Shown: positions 7,769 to 15,747 of the stretch, one piece after another
How the letters are laid out: each line of letters starts with the position of its first letter
Numbering within the stretch: the first letter of the stretch is position 1
Assembly: GCA_027064405.1 (NCBI GenBank)
Contig: JAMOPP010000202.1
Location: 1-24,905 of the forward strand
Origin: Desulfurellales bacterium
GTDB lineage: Bacteria; Campylobacterota_A; Desulfurellia; Desulfurellales; Hippeaceae
DNA length: 24,905 nucleotides
Direction: 5' to 3'
The notes under the pieces: model-generated
What the model saw: only the letters and a program-made list of their open reading frames with translations
Databases searched by the model: none
What the model was told of the DNA's origin: nothing
Program-made: the position numbers and the translations under genes

Positions 7769-9658
7769 TTAAATAATTTTAACAATGTACCATCCGCTTA
7801 AAATAATAAAGCCCAAAGTCACCCAATAGGCATACTGATTTATAAAACCTGTTTGGAATATTCTAAACAACAAACCCAATCTTCCGGCAAGCCATCCTGC
7901 AGCATCTACGCCACCGTCAATAATCTTAACATCAACAATCTTCCAGAGAAGATGCTCTGAAACCCACCAAAAGGGTTTAACGATACAATACGCAACAAAT
8001 TCATCAACATAGTATGTATTTGCAAGTAGAGTGTAAATGGGTTTAAATGTATTTGCAATAGACTTTGCCGTAACAATTTTCTTTATATAAACCAACCAGG
8101 CAGAAAGAATTCCCAAAAGACCCATAGTTACAGAGGTTCCTATGAGTATAAGTTCAGAATAATGTTTTTCATTTGGAATTTCCGTATTTGGGGCAATTTG
8201 AGTGACAAGATGTTCAAATGGTATATGTCCGCCAATTTTTAATCCTACAAGTCCCCCTATAATTGACATAATACCAAGTACCCACATAGGTATAGTCATA
8301 ACAGAGGGTGCTTCGTGGGTATGAAGTTCGTGATACAATCCCGGAACCTTTTCTTCGCCATAAAACACAGTGAACACAAACCTAAACATATAAAATGCCG
8401 TCATAAAAGCCGTAACTTCACCGACTACCCAAATTACAGGATGACCGAATTCCAAAGCATGACCTAAGATTGCATCCTTTGAGAAAAATCCTGCAAAGGG
8501 AGGTATTCCTGAAATTGCCAATGACGCTATTACCATTAGTGCTGCGGTCTGAGGCATCTTCTTTCTCAGCCCTCCCATTAAATCTATAGAAAGCAAGCCT
8601 CTCATAGAGTGCATAACAGCACCTGCTCCAAGGAACAAAAGACCCTTAAAAAATGCATGCGTCATAAGATGGAATATACCTGTCCAATAAGCACCTATAC
8701 CGACACCTATAAACATATATCCGAGCTGTGAGAGTGTTGAGTAGGCGAGGATCCTCTTAATATCCTTATGCGTAAGAGCCATAGTAGCCGCATAAAATGC
8801 CGTAAACGCACCGACACTTGCCACAACCTCTTGAGCTATCGGCGCCATAGAGAATATTGCGTTTGAACGAGCTACCATATAAACACCGGCTGTAACCATC
8901 GTAGCTGCATGAATCAATGAAGAGACAGGCGTAGGACCTTCCATTGCATCCGTAAGCCATATATACAATGGAAACTGTGCGGATTTACCAACAGCACCCA
9001 AAAATAGAGCAAGACCTATTATTGTTGCGGCAGCAGGTGAAAGCACATCCTCAACCCTCGGAAAAACATTTGAATAAGTAGCGCTTCCAAAGTAATAGAT
9101 GATATATAAAACACCTATTGTAAAACCGGCATCACCAATTCTATTAACAACAAAAGCCTTCTCTCCGGCATCTGATGCCGTATCTTTTTCATACCAGAAT
9201 CCAATCAAAAGATATGAGCAAAGACCAACACCTTCCCATCCTACAAACATAAGAAGATAACTGTTTCCGAGAACAAGAATAAGCATAGACGTAACAAAGA
9301 GATTCAGGTACGCAAAAAATCTCGAGTATCCCTTGTCGCCATGCATATATCCTATAGAATATATGTGAATCATTGTTGAAACAAAGGTAACAACAAAAAG
9401 CATAACCGCGCTTAATGCATCAACCCTTAAACCGAACTGAACAGTAACCTCTTTAAACGGTAGCCAAGTAAAATAGCTGTACTCTACAATGTGTCCGTTT
9501 AATACGGACATTATAGGGAAAAGACCGAGTATAAACGATGTCGCCAAAGCCAAAGATGCTATAACACCGGCGTAGGGCTTAGTCCACTTTCCAAACAAAC
9601 CGTTGATTAAAAAACCTATAAGAGGCGCAAGTATAACAAATAATAATATTCCGCTCAT
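7769..9658 (-). CDS. nuoL: NADH-quinone oxidoreductase subunit L
   Basis: NuoL is the distal antiporter-like subunit of the complex I membrane arm, carrying the long lateral helix that braces NuoM and NuoN. The 629-residue length is typical. Conserved proton-path residues are Glu142 (FVGWEGVGLCSYLLIGFW), Lys225 (GAVGKSAQFPLYIWL) and His250 (VSSLIHAATMVTAGVY), matching E. coli Glu144, Lys229 and His254. The N-terminal FGLRVDALSAVMLFVV and the C-terminal amphipathic region with a final hydrophobic anchor are also typical. The ATG at 9658 has AAGGGG eight bases upstream. The gene follows nuoK by 15 bases. Confidence 0.98.
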   Translation of the reverse strand: MSGILLFVILAPLIGFLINGLFGKWTKPYAGVIASLALATSFILGLFPIMSVLNGHIVEYSYFTWLPFKEVTVQFGLRVDALSAVMLFVVTFVSTMIHIYSIGYMHGDKGYSRFFAYLNLFVTSMLILVLGNSYLLMFVGWEGVGLCSYLLIGFWYEKDTASDAGEKAFVVNRIGDAGFTIGVLYIIYYFGSATYSNVFPRVEDVLSPAAATIIGLALFLGAVGKSAQFPLYIWLTDAMEGPTPVSSLIHAATMVTAGVYMVARSNAIFSMAPIAQEVVASVGAFTAFYAATMALTHKDIKRILAYSTLSQLGYMFIGVGIGAYWTGIFHLMTHAFFKGLLFLGAGAVMHSMRGLLSIDLMGGLRKKMPQTAALMVIASLAISGIPPFAGFFSKDAILGHALEFGHPVIWVVGEVTAFMTAFYMFRFVFTVFYGEEKVPGLYHELHTHEAPSVMTIPMWVLGIMSIIGGLVGLKIGGHIPFEHLVTQIAPNTEIPNEKHYSELILIGTSVTMGLLGILSAWLVYIKKIVTAKSIANTFKPIYTLLANTYYVDEFVAYCIVKPFWWVSEHLLWKIVDVKIIDGGVDAAGWLAGRLGLLFRIFQTGFINQYAYWVTLGFIILSGWYIVKII

Positions 9659-9673
9659 TCTACAATCCCCTTC

Positions 9674-9970
9674 TTATTTTTTCAACATAGAGAAGTTATT
9701 GATATCGAGACTTCCCTTCCTTTTATACATCATAACTGCAATAGCCAATCCTATAGCTGTTTCAGAGGCTGCCACCGCCGCTACAAATATAAACATAACT
9801 TGACCAGAAATATTCCCCAAATAATAAGCCATAATGATAAGTAGCATTCCTGCTCCGTTTAGCATAATCTCCAAAGACATAAGTACAATTATGAAGTTTC
9901 TTCTAATCATAACTCCGGTTGCACCTATGGCAAACAACAAAACTGCCACAATCATGTAGTATACAATCAT
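9674..9970 (-). CDS. nuoK: NADH-quinone oxidoreductase subunit K
   Basis: NuoK is a three-helix membrane subunit that forms part of the proton path next to NuoN. With the ATG at 9970 it has 98 residues. The two buried glutamates are present: Glu34 (MSLEIMLNGAG) and Glu70 (AAVAASETAIGLAI), matching E. coli Glu36 and Glu72. The frame also opens at a GTG at 9976, but that codon overlaps the AAGGAG ribosome site; the ATG at 9970 has that site at a proper 5-base spacing. It lies 9 bases after nuoJ. Confidence 0.95.
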   Translation of the reverse strand: MIVYYMIVAVLLFAIGATGVMIRRNFIIVLMSLEIMLNGAGMLLIIMAYYLGNISGQVMFIFVAAVAASETAIGLAIAVMMYKRKGSLDINNFSMLKK

Positions 9971-9979
9971 ACTCACTCC

Positions 9980-10486
9980 TTATGTATTTATATCCTTCCT
10001 TGTAAGAACAACTGCACCGATAAGGGCAATAAGCAAAATGATCGCAGTTATTTCAAAAGGAAAAAGATACCTCTTAAACAAAACATCACCTATCATTTTG
10101 GTATTGCTTCCGTTTAAAGTTAAGTTTTCCCCAATATGTGACAAATTAATCCTAAATTTAAATGCCAAAGCGGATAAATCCGCAAGCAAACCAACTCCCA
10201 ACACAACTCCCCATAAATATTGAGGATTAAATCTTTCTTTATTGTTAAGCACCCTTCTATCCATAAGCATCATTACAAATATGATAAGAACAGCTATGGC
10301 ACCTGCATAAACAATAATTTGAAGCATCGCAATGAAAGGGGCATTAAGCATTATAAACAAACCGGATACACCCAAAAATGCCGCAACCATCCACAACGCA
10401 GACGCATAAGCATTTCTTGATATAACAGTGCCAAGAGCACCAACAATTGTCACTAAAGCCAATACGAAAAACACAAATTCTGCCAT
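9980..10486 (-). CDS. nuoJ: NADH-quinone oxidoreductase subunit J
   Basis: NuoJ is a five-helix membrane subunit of complex I lying between NuoH and NuoK. The 168-residue protein shows the family pattern AFLGVSGLFIMLNAPFIAMLQIIVYAGAIAVLIIFVMML (roughly 37-75), which includes the conserved helix with a pi-bulge region and the IVYAGAI motif. It ends in a hydrophobic helix with the basic tail VLTRKDINT. The ATG at 10486 has a GGCGGTG ribosome site that overlaps the end of nuoI, whose stop is only 2 bases upstream. Confidence 0.95.
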   Translation of the reverse strand: MAEFVFFVLALVTIVGALGTVISRNAYASALWMVAAFLGVSGLFIMLNAPFIAMLQIIVYAGAIAVLIIFVMMLMDRRVLNNKERFNPQYLWGVVLGVGLLADLSALAFKFRINLSHIGENLTLNGSNTKMIGDVLFKRYLFPFEITAIILLIALIGAVVLTRKDINT

Positions 10487-10488
10487 AT

Positions 10489-10917
10489 CTACACCGCCTT
10501 TTTTTCTTCTTCAACTTCCGTTTTGCCTTCGCCTACGCTTGCAAGCTGTTGCATATTAAAGTGAAGATTGTTTCTGTTTGAATCGGCAAACTCATGAACA
10601 TCTGTCATAATTATGGCTTTTGTAGGACAAACCTCTACACAAAACCCACAAAATATACATCTGTCTATATCCATATCATATCCGTTAAGTTTTCTCTTCC
10701 CTTCCGCATTCTTACCGATATCCATAGTTATACACTTAGGTGGACATATATTAACACACATTTTACACATTATGCATTTTTCAGCCTTAAAATTGTGTAG
10801 CCACCTTGCTCTTTCCGGCATTTTAATTTTTTCATAAGGATAATTTTCCGTGACAGGCTTTTTAAAAAGATATTTAAGTGTAACCATAAGACCTTTTCTA
10901 AAATCGCTAAAAAACAT
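10489..10917 (-). CDS. nuoI: NADH-quinone oxidoreductase subunit I, two [4Fe-4S] clusters
   Basis: NuoI is the 8Fe ferredoxin-like subunit carrying clusters N6a and N6b, which pass electrons to N2 in NuoB. Both motifs are complete: CIMCKMCVNICP (Cys48, 51, 54, 58) and CIFCGFCVEVCP (Cys87, 90, 93, 97). The N-terminal FRKGLMVTLKYLFKKPVTENYP is the usual amphipathic membrane-surface helix. The C-terminal tail GEGKTEVEEEKKAV is unusually acidic. The start is taken as the ATG at 10917, five bases after AGGAGG; the frame extends to a TTG at 10920 with poorer spacing. In this operon NuoI is the outermost iron-sulfur subunit encoded, since NuoE, F and G are missing, so it is a likely entry point for electrons. 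Confidence 0.96.
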   Translation of the reverse strand: MFFSDFRKGLMVTLKYLFKKPVTENYPYEKIKMPERARWLHNFKAEKCIMCKMCVNICPPKCITMDIGKNAEGKRKLNGYDMDIDRCIFCGFCVEVCPTKAIIMTDVHEFADSNRNNLHFNMQQLASVGEGKTEVEEEKKAV

Positions 10918-10929
10918 CAAAACCTCCTA

Positions 10930-11943
10930 TTAAAAAAATGGTAAACCTATTGTCAAGGCAAAACCTGTCCAAAAGATATTTAACACCGTTATAGGAAGCA
11001 AGATTTTCCATCCTATATCCATCAACTGATCATATCTGTATCTTGGTAAAGTACCCCATATCCAAGTGAACAAAAAGATGAAAAACGCCACTTTAATCCA
11101 ATACCATATGAACCCGGCTACAAAACCCCCGTCCCAGAAAGGACCGTTCCATCCTCCGAGGAACATTAAAACCATAATCGCAGATAGCACAAGCACAACA
11201 ACATACTGCGCAAAAGGATAGAGACCCATTTTCAAACCTGAATACTCAACAAAATATCCGCAACAAATTTCAGATTCAGCTTCAGGCATATCAAAAGGAA
11301 CTTTTCCTGCAACTGCGAACATTGCTATTAAATATGTAACAAACGCTACAGGCTGATAAAATGCATACCACAGATGATGAGTCTGAGCCGCAACAATTGT
11401 TTCAAAGTTAAGAGACTGGCTCATTAAGATAGGGTTAAGCAAAGAAAGAGCAAGAACTATCTCATAACTTATCATCTGAGCGCCTTCTCTCTGAGCGCCC
11501 AAGAAAGGATATTTACTTCCTCCTGACGATATACCTGCGTATAAAACACCGTAGGATGAAAGACCGAGAAACGCAAATACAAACAGAATCGCCACATTAA
11601 GGTTTACAACTGAAAAATGAAATACAACACCGCTTGCAGTTTTAACCGGTGGTGCAAAAGGAATCACAAATGATATCGCAAATGCAGTAGTAATAGTTAT
11701 AACCGGAGCAAGCCAAAACATAAACTTATACGCCTTGCCGGGCATCACATCCTCTTTCCAAATAGATTTTACGCCATCGGCAAGCGGCTGCCACAAACCA
11801 TGAAAACCTATTAGCTTAGGACCCACTCTGTTCTGCATTCTTGCAAGAACTTTTCTATCAAACCAAGTCATAAACAAAACATAAAGACTTATAAGAAGCA
11901 AAACCACAATGAATTTTATTAAACCCCATATTACAATAGACAT
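10930..11943 (-). CDS. nuoH: NADH-quinone oxidoreductase subunit H
   Basis: NuoH is the eight-helix membrane subunit that forms the quinone cavity together with NuoB and NuoD and couples it to the pumping subunits. The 337-residue protein has the hallmarks FDRKVLARMQNRVGP (about 29-43), GLWQPLADGVKSIWKED (about 49-65), EGAQMISYEIVLALSLL (about 152-168) and the glutamate-rich loop PFDMPEAESEICCGYFVEYSG, here with CC where many homologues have small residues. A C-terminal RYDQLMDIGWKILLP motif closes the protein. The ATG at 11943 has GAGGTG upstream and follows nuoD by 12 bases. Confidence 0.97.
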   Translation of the reverse strand: MSIVIWGLIKFIVVLLLISLYVLFMTWFDRKVLARMQNRVGPKLIGFHGLWQPLADGVKSIWKEDVMPGKAYKFMFWLAPVITITTAFAISFVIPFAPPVKTASGVVFHFSVVNLNVAILFVFAFLGLSSYGVLYAGISSGGSKYPFLGAQREGAQMISYEIVLALSLLNPILMSQSLNFETIVAAQTHHLWYAFYQPVAFVTYLIAMFAVAGKVPFDMPEAESEICCGYFVEYSGLKMGLYPFAQYVVVLVLSAIMVLMFLGGWNGPFWDGGFVAGFIWYWIKVAFFIFLFTWIWGTLPRYRYDQLMDIGWKILLPITVLNIFWTGFALTIGLPFF

Positions 11944-11955
11944 ATTTTCACCTCA

Positions 11956-13077
11956 CTACCTATCACTTTCGCCGAAAACAAGATCTAAACTTCCTATTAC
12001 AGCAACAACATCTGCCAACAAAGAACCCTTTATCATAAATGGTAAAGCATATGCGTGCACGAAAGATGGTGCCCTTATTTTCATTCTGTACGGTTTATTT
12101 TTGCCTTCGCTTACAATAAAGAATCCCAACTCTCCGGTAGGATTCTCAGCATACCCGTAAGATTCCCCAGCAGGCGGTTTTATCGGCTTTGTAATCTTTT
12201 TGAAATCATCCATCATTACAGGACCATCGGGAATTTTCTGAATACACTGCTCCAAAATTCTTATACTCTGAAGCATCTCATCCATTCTTACCAAGTACCT
12301 TGCATATACATCACCTTCAGGATAGTTAGGTACATCAAAATCCAACTCCGAATACGCCGCATAAGGTCTCTTTTTCCTTAAGTCCCACTCCATTCCGCTT
12401 CCTCTCAGTGCAGGACCTGAAATTCCCCAATTTATGGCATCTTCGGCGCTAATAACACCGACATCCTTAGTTCTTTTAAGCCAAATACGGTTTTTAGTCA
12501 GCAAAGTATTGTATTCTTTGTGTCTATCCGGGAAAATTTTCACAAATTCTTTGAGCAAATCCATAAACCTTGGTGTAATATCCTTAGCTACTCCACCTAT
12601 TCTTACATAATTGTAAAGTAGTCTTGCTCCGCAAATCTCTTCAAACATATCCACAATCATCTCTCTTTCGCGGAAACAATAGAAATAGGGTGTCATAGCG
12701 CCAATATCAAGAGCATGTGTTGCAACCCATAAAAGATGCGATGCAATTCTGTTTAACTCAGCTACCATAACTCTTATATATTGAGCTCTCTCGGGAATCT
12801 GGTCTTCAACGCCAAGAAGTTTTTCTACAGCTATCGCATAGGCTAAGTTATTGTTCATACTCGCTACATAACTCAACCTATCTGTTACAGGAGTAAATTG
12901 CTGATAACTCATATTTTCAGCCATCTTCTCAAATCCTCTGTGCAGATAACCAACTCTTGGAGATGTATTCTCAATTATCTCACCGTTTAATTGCAGAACT
13001 AATCTCAAAACTCCATGGGTACTCGGATGCTGAGGCCCCATATTAAGCTCTAAGGTTCTAATATCTGAACTACTCAT
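11956..13077 (-). CDS. nuoD: NADH-quinone oxidoreductase subunit D
   Basis: NuoD is the 49-kDa-type subunit, related to the large subunit of NiFe hydrogenases, that builds the quinone-binding pocket. The 373-residue protein is complete, from GPQHPSTHGVLR near the N-terminus to the invariant end IGSLDLVFGESDR. The quinone-headgroup residues are His21 and Tyr70, spaced as in Thermus Nqo4 (His38 and Tyr87). The hydrogenase nickel-ligand cysteines are absent, as expected for complex I. The ATG at 13077 has AGGAGG upstream. NuoC and NuoD are separate genes here, 8 bases apart, unlike the NuoCD fusion of E. coli. Confidence 0.98.
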   Translation of the reverse strand: MSSSDIRTLELNMGPQHPSTHGVLRLVLQLNGEIIENTSPRVGYLHRGFEKMAENMSYQQFTPVTDRLSYVASMNNNLAYAIAVEKLLGVEDQIPERAQYIRVMVAELNRIASHLLWVATHALDIGAMTPYFYCFREREMIVDMFEEICGARLLYNYVRIGGVAKDITPRFMDLLKEFVKIFPDRHKEYNTLLTKNRIWLKRTKDVGVISAEDAINWGISGPALRGSGMEWDLRKKRPYAAYSELDFDVPNYPEGDVYARYLVRMDEMLQSIRILEQCIQKIPDGPVMMDDFKKITKPIKPPAGESYGYAENPTGELGFFIVSEGKNKPYRMKIRAPSFVHAYALPFMIKGSLLADVVAVIGSLDLVFGESDR

Positions 13078-13085
13078 CTTACCTC

Positions 13086-13613
13086 CTAAGGCATCCTTGT
13101 ATGTTCTATTTTATGACGCTGGCCGTTAGGTAAATATTTATCCAAATATCTATCGGAAAAATCATCCCCTTTTAGAGGATATTCTTTCCTTAGAGGATAA
13201 CCATTCCAGTCATCAGGCATAAAGGCTCTTCTTAACTCCGAATTGTTAATATATTTTATGCCGAACATATCGTAAGTTTCACATTCATCACCTATAGCGC
13301 ATCCCCAAATATCACTTGCACTTTCAACATCTTCACCATCTGCCACTTCTGCCTTTATTCTTACTTCGTCAAAAGTTGCAGTTGAGCGCAATTGATATAC
13401 TACATCAAATCTTTTGCCTTCCCTTTTAGGATAATCAACGGCTGTCAAAAACAATAAATAATCGAAAGATAAGTCTGAATGCAAAAATTTTAAAACATCA
13501 TGCAAAGAACTCAATTCCACCTTTATTATAGAATCCCCGCAAGATTCGCTTACTTCAACAATACTGTCTTTAAACTTTGCCTTCAGAGAATCAACAACTT
13601 TTGTATCAAGCAT
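13086..13613 (-). CDS. nuoC: NADH-quinone oxidoreductase subunit C
   Basis: NuoC is the 30-kDa-type subunit that supports NuoD in the peripheral arm. The 175-residue protein has FDYLLFLTAVDYPKREGKRFDVVYQL in its first half and the family signature ECETYDMFGIKYINNSELRRAFMPDDWNGYPLRKEYPL in the second (roughly residues 110-147). The ATG at 13613 overlaps the end of nuoB by 8 bases and has a GGGGGG run about ten bases upstream. It is not fused to NuoD. Confidence 0.96.
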   Translation of the reverse strand: MLDTKVVDSLKAKFKDSIVEVSESCGDSIIKVELSSLHDVLKFLHSDLSFDYLLFLTAVDYPKREGKRFDVVYQLRSTATFDEVRIKAEVADGEDVESASDIWGCAIGDECETYDMFGIKYINNSELRRAFMPDDWNGYPLRKEYPLKGDDFSDRYLDKYLPNGQRHKIEHTRMP

Positions 13614-14085
13614 CTAACGAACCCCCCATCCTTAGTTTATTCTGCAATTTTAAGAAAGCATCATACAGTGTTTCCGGTGTAGGGGGACATCCCGGAACAT
13701 AGATATCAACAGGAACAATCAAGTCAACACCCTGAACAACACTATATGTATCGAAAACGCCTCCTGAGTTAGCACAGCTACCCATAGATATAACCCATTT
13801 AGGGTTAGGCATCTGGTCATACAACCTTCTCAATACGGGAGCCATCTTCTTTGACAGAGTTCCTGCAACTATCATAACATCCGAATGCCTTGGCGAAGGT
13901 CTAAACACCTCAGCACCAATTCTTGCCAAATCAAAACGGCTTGCCGCTGTTGACATCATCTCAATAGCACAACATGCCAAACCAAATGTCATAGGCCAAA
14001 AAGACCACCTTCTTCCCCAGCTAACAAGTTTATCAAGCTTAGCTGTTATAACAACATTTTTTGGTCCCAAAGATTCTACTGCCAT
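13606..14085 (-). CDS. nuoB: NADH-quinone oxidoreductase subunit B, cluster N2 protein
   Basis: NuoB carries [4Fe-4S] cluster N2, the last electron carrier before quinone. The 159-residue protein has all four ligands: the tandem Cys38-Cys39 (TFGLACCAIEM), Cys103 (MGSCANSGG) and Cys133 (YVPGCPPTPE). SRFDLARIGAEVFRPSPRHSD (50-70), which contacts NuoD and the membrane interface, is conserved. The ATG at 14085 has AAGGAG seven bases upstream and overlaps nuoA by 10 bases; the 3' end overlaps nuoC. Confidence 0.97.
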   Translation of the reverse strand: MAVESLGPKNVVITAKLDKLVSWGRRWSFWPMTFGLACCAIEMMSTAASRFDLARIGAEVFRPSPRHSDVMIVAGTLSKKMAPVLRRLYDQMPNPKWVISMGSCANSGGVFDTYSVVQGVDLIVPVDIYVPGCPPTPETLYDAFLKLQNKLRMGGSLDA

Positions 14086-14426
14086 TCTAACGCTCCTTTC
14101 TTATAGGCATAGATCCATCCCAAGAAAACAAGGAAAAGAAAAATAAACATCTCCACAACACCCAAAGTACCTAACTCCTTAAAATCCAAAGCCCATGGAT
14201 ACATAAAAAGGGCTTCGATGTCGAAGAGCGTAAACATAATCGCTATGACAAAAAATCTGATATTAAATTGAGATATTTCTGCCACAGGAAATATTCCGCA
14301 CTCATACACCTGTGATTTAAAAGGATTATGCTGTTTTGGGGCAAGATAGCGTGCCAAACCGAGCACAAGCAAGAAAATCACAGCTACCAATACTATGTCT
14401 ATCCCGGCACTTAACCATTCAAGCAT
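14076..14426 (-). CDS. nuoA: NADH-quinone oxidoreductase subunit A
   Basis: NuoA is a three-helix membrane subunit at the junction of the peripheral and membrane arms of complex I. The 116-residue product has the conserved loop SQVYECGIFPV, then FFVIAIMFTLFDIEALFMYPWA. The ATG at 14426 is chosen because the GAGGAGG ribosome site stands eight bases upstream; the in-frame ATG at 14432 is only two bases from it, though it would add just two residues. It is the first gene of the nuo operon, about 47 bases after the predicted transcription start. Confidence 0.95.
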   Translation of the reverse strand: MLEWLSAGIDIVLVAVIFLLVLGLARYLAPKQHNPFKSQVYECGIFPVAEISQFNIRFFVIAIMFTLFDIEALFMYPWALDFKELGTLGVVEMFIFLFLVFLGWIYAYKKGALEWQ

Positions 14427-14479
14427 AAGCATGTCCTCCTCAAAAACTAAAATTATATTACTTTACATACGCTACACGA

Positions 14480-14507
14480 ATTTTACATTAAATGGATTCA
14501 ATGTCAA
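14480..14507 (-). promoter_or_regulatory. Sigma-70-type promoter of the nuo operon
   Basis: On the minus strand a consensus -35 TTGACA (14507-14502) is separated by 16 bases from -10 TAAAAT (14485-14480). Transcription should begin near 14473, giving a leader of about 47 bases to the nuoA ATG at 14426. It is the best promoter match in the 240-base gap and the only strong one upstream of the eleven nuo genes. Confidence 0.75.
14485..14504. promoter_or_regulatory. Imperfect 20-bp dyad inside the nuo promoter (candidate operator)
   Basis: The minus-strand sequence ACATTGAATCCATTTAATGT is self-complementary at 8 of 10 base-pair positions; only the central pair and one internal pair fail. It fills the spacer between the -35 and -10 boxes and touches both. 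A protein bound here would block RNA polymerase. The core TTGAA-N4-TTTAA has the spacing of CRP/FNR-family sites (TTGAT-N4-ATCAA) but matches them only partly. Identification of a regulator is not possible from this alone. Confidence 0.4.
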
Positions 14508-14670
14508 TATATTTTCTGACAACTTGTAGATAAAAATATGCTTTAAAGATAATAAATTAACCTATCTTATATATTTTAACTTATTTTATATTTCTTATTT
14601 TTTCTTACTTTCATATGTTGTCTATAAACTAAAAATCAAGATAGAATAGCATACGATATTTTTAAAATAT

Positions 14671-15555
14671 TTAGGTTTTCATACGATTTGTAATTACAAC
14701 ACCCACGATTACCATACCCCCACCCATCAAAGTTATCGGCTCTATTTTTTCATTAAGCATTAGAGATGAAGCTATCACACCAAAGACGGGAACGAGATTA
14801 ACAAAAATACTTGTTTTGGATGCACCAAATCTTTCTATACCCTTGTACCACATAGTGAAAGCAAAAAAAGTCGCAACGATAGACATATAAAAAACGCTAA
14901 ACCACGACACCAAGGGATAGCTGAATATATTTTCACTGCCTGGCTCAAACAATACAAAAGGGATTAAATAAATTGTTCCGAGAATTGTAGAAAGCCCGAC
15001 TGCTGTAAAAAAATCTAATCTCTTCATAGCTATTTTTGCCGATACGGAATAGGCTGCCCACAGAGAAGTTGCTATAAACATAAACATATCACCCTTATTA
15101 AATGAAAGGTGTTGCACAATAGCGATAGAACCGTGAGAAATTATGAGCAATACACCAAAAAAAGATAAGATAATCCCTATCCACATAAAATTATTAATTT
15201 TCTCTTTTAGGACTATTGAAGCAATAATTGTTGTTATAATAGGGTTAAATGCTGCAATTAAAGCTGAGTTCGACACAAGCGTGAGTTTTAAAGAATAAAG
15301 ATAAAAAAAGTTATAAGCTGTAATACCGCTTATGCCCATAATTGATAGAATAAGGAAATTATCCGTCAAAGTTTTAACTTTAAGGTTATATTTTTTTATC
15401 ATAATTATACTAAAAATAATAGAAGTTATAAAAAATCTTAAAAAAGCAAATGTAAAAGGCGGTATATAGTCAACACCTAATTTTGAAATCGGAAAACCTA
15501 TGCCCCAAAACATAACTGTGGCAAACAGCATCAGCAAAACGATTATATTGCTCAA
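14671..15555 (-). CDS. DMT-superfamily (EamA) transporter
   Basis: The 294-residue protein is made of two EamA repeats with about ten predicted transmembrane helices in total, as in the drug/metabolite transporter superfamily. Repeat 1 shows FWGIGFPISKLGVDYIPPF, FLRFF and an NSALIAAFNPIITTIIA-like helix followed by LKEKIN. Repeat 2 shows SLWAAYSVSAKIA and KTSIFVNLVPVFGVIASSLMLNEKI. EamA proteins export or import small metabolites such as amino acids or nucleosides; the substrate cannot be deduced. The start is TTG at 15555, with GGGAGG four bases upstream. It is transcribed alone, divergently from yggU, and 238 bases upstream of the nuo operon in the same direction. No GC-rich terminator follows it. 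Confidence 0.9.
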   Translation of the reverse strand: MSNIIVLLMLFATVMFWGIGFPISKLGVDYIPPFTFAFLRFFITSIIFSIIMIKKYNLKVKTLTDNFLILSIMGISGITAYNFFYLYSLKLTLVSNSALIAAFNPIITTIIASIVLKEKINNFMWIGIILSFFGVLLIISHGSIAIVQHLSFNKGDMFMFIATSLWAAYSVSAKIAMKRLDFFTAVGLSTILGTIYLIPFVLFEPGSENIFSYPLVSWFSVFYMSIVATFFAFTMWYKGIERFGASKTSIFVNLVPVFGVIASSLMLNEKIEPITLMGGGMVIVGVVITNRMKT

Positions 15556-15592
15556 ACAACCTCCCGCAATTCAAAAAAGTAGTAGAACGGAA

Positions 15593-15620
15593 ACGATATA
15601 TTTTTTTTGAGAATTATCAA
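15593..15620 (-). promoter_or_regulatory. Possible promoter of the EamA transporter gene
   Basis: On the minus strand TTGATA (15620-15615) is followed after 16 bases by TATCGT (15598-15593). The predicted start near 15586 would leave a leader of about 30 bases. The match is moderate and the region is very AT-rich, so chance occurrence is plausible. Confidence 0.35.
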
Positions 15621-15690
15621 GTTAAAATTTATTTTTAAACATAGATATACACCATAGGAAGGAAGATATAAAATACAAAACAAAAAAATA

Positions 15691-15719
15691 TTGACTGTTA
15701 AATAAAGTTATGCTACCTT
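15691..15719 (+). promoter_or_regulatory. Candidate promoter of the yggU-ndk-fab operon
   Basis: TTGACT (15691-15696) is followed after 17 bases by TACCTT (15714-15719). A start near 15726 would place the AGGTGG ribosome site and the ATG at 15748 at normal distances. The -35 is good and the -10 is weak. It is the best forward promoter in the gap between the two divergent genes. Confidence 0.5.
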
Positions 15720-15747
15720 CTTTGCGCCTTTTTGTAGGTGGTTTATT

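Noticed and set aside
14510..14670. AT-rich tract between the EamA gene and the nuo promoter, with a short direct repeat (catacgat at 14650 and 14680) and an AT-only inverted repeat near 14657-14672.
   Set aside because: One repeat copy lies in the EamA coding end, the inverted repeat has no GC pairs, and no reading frame or RNA fold is convincing; low complexity explains it.
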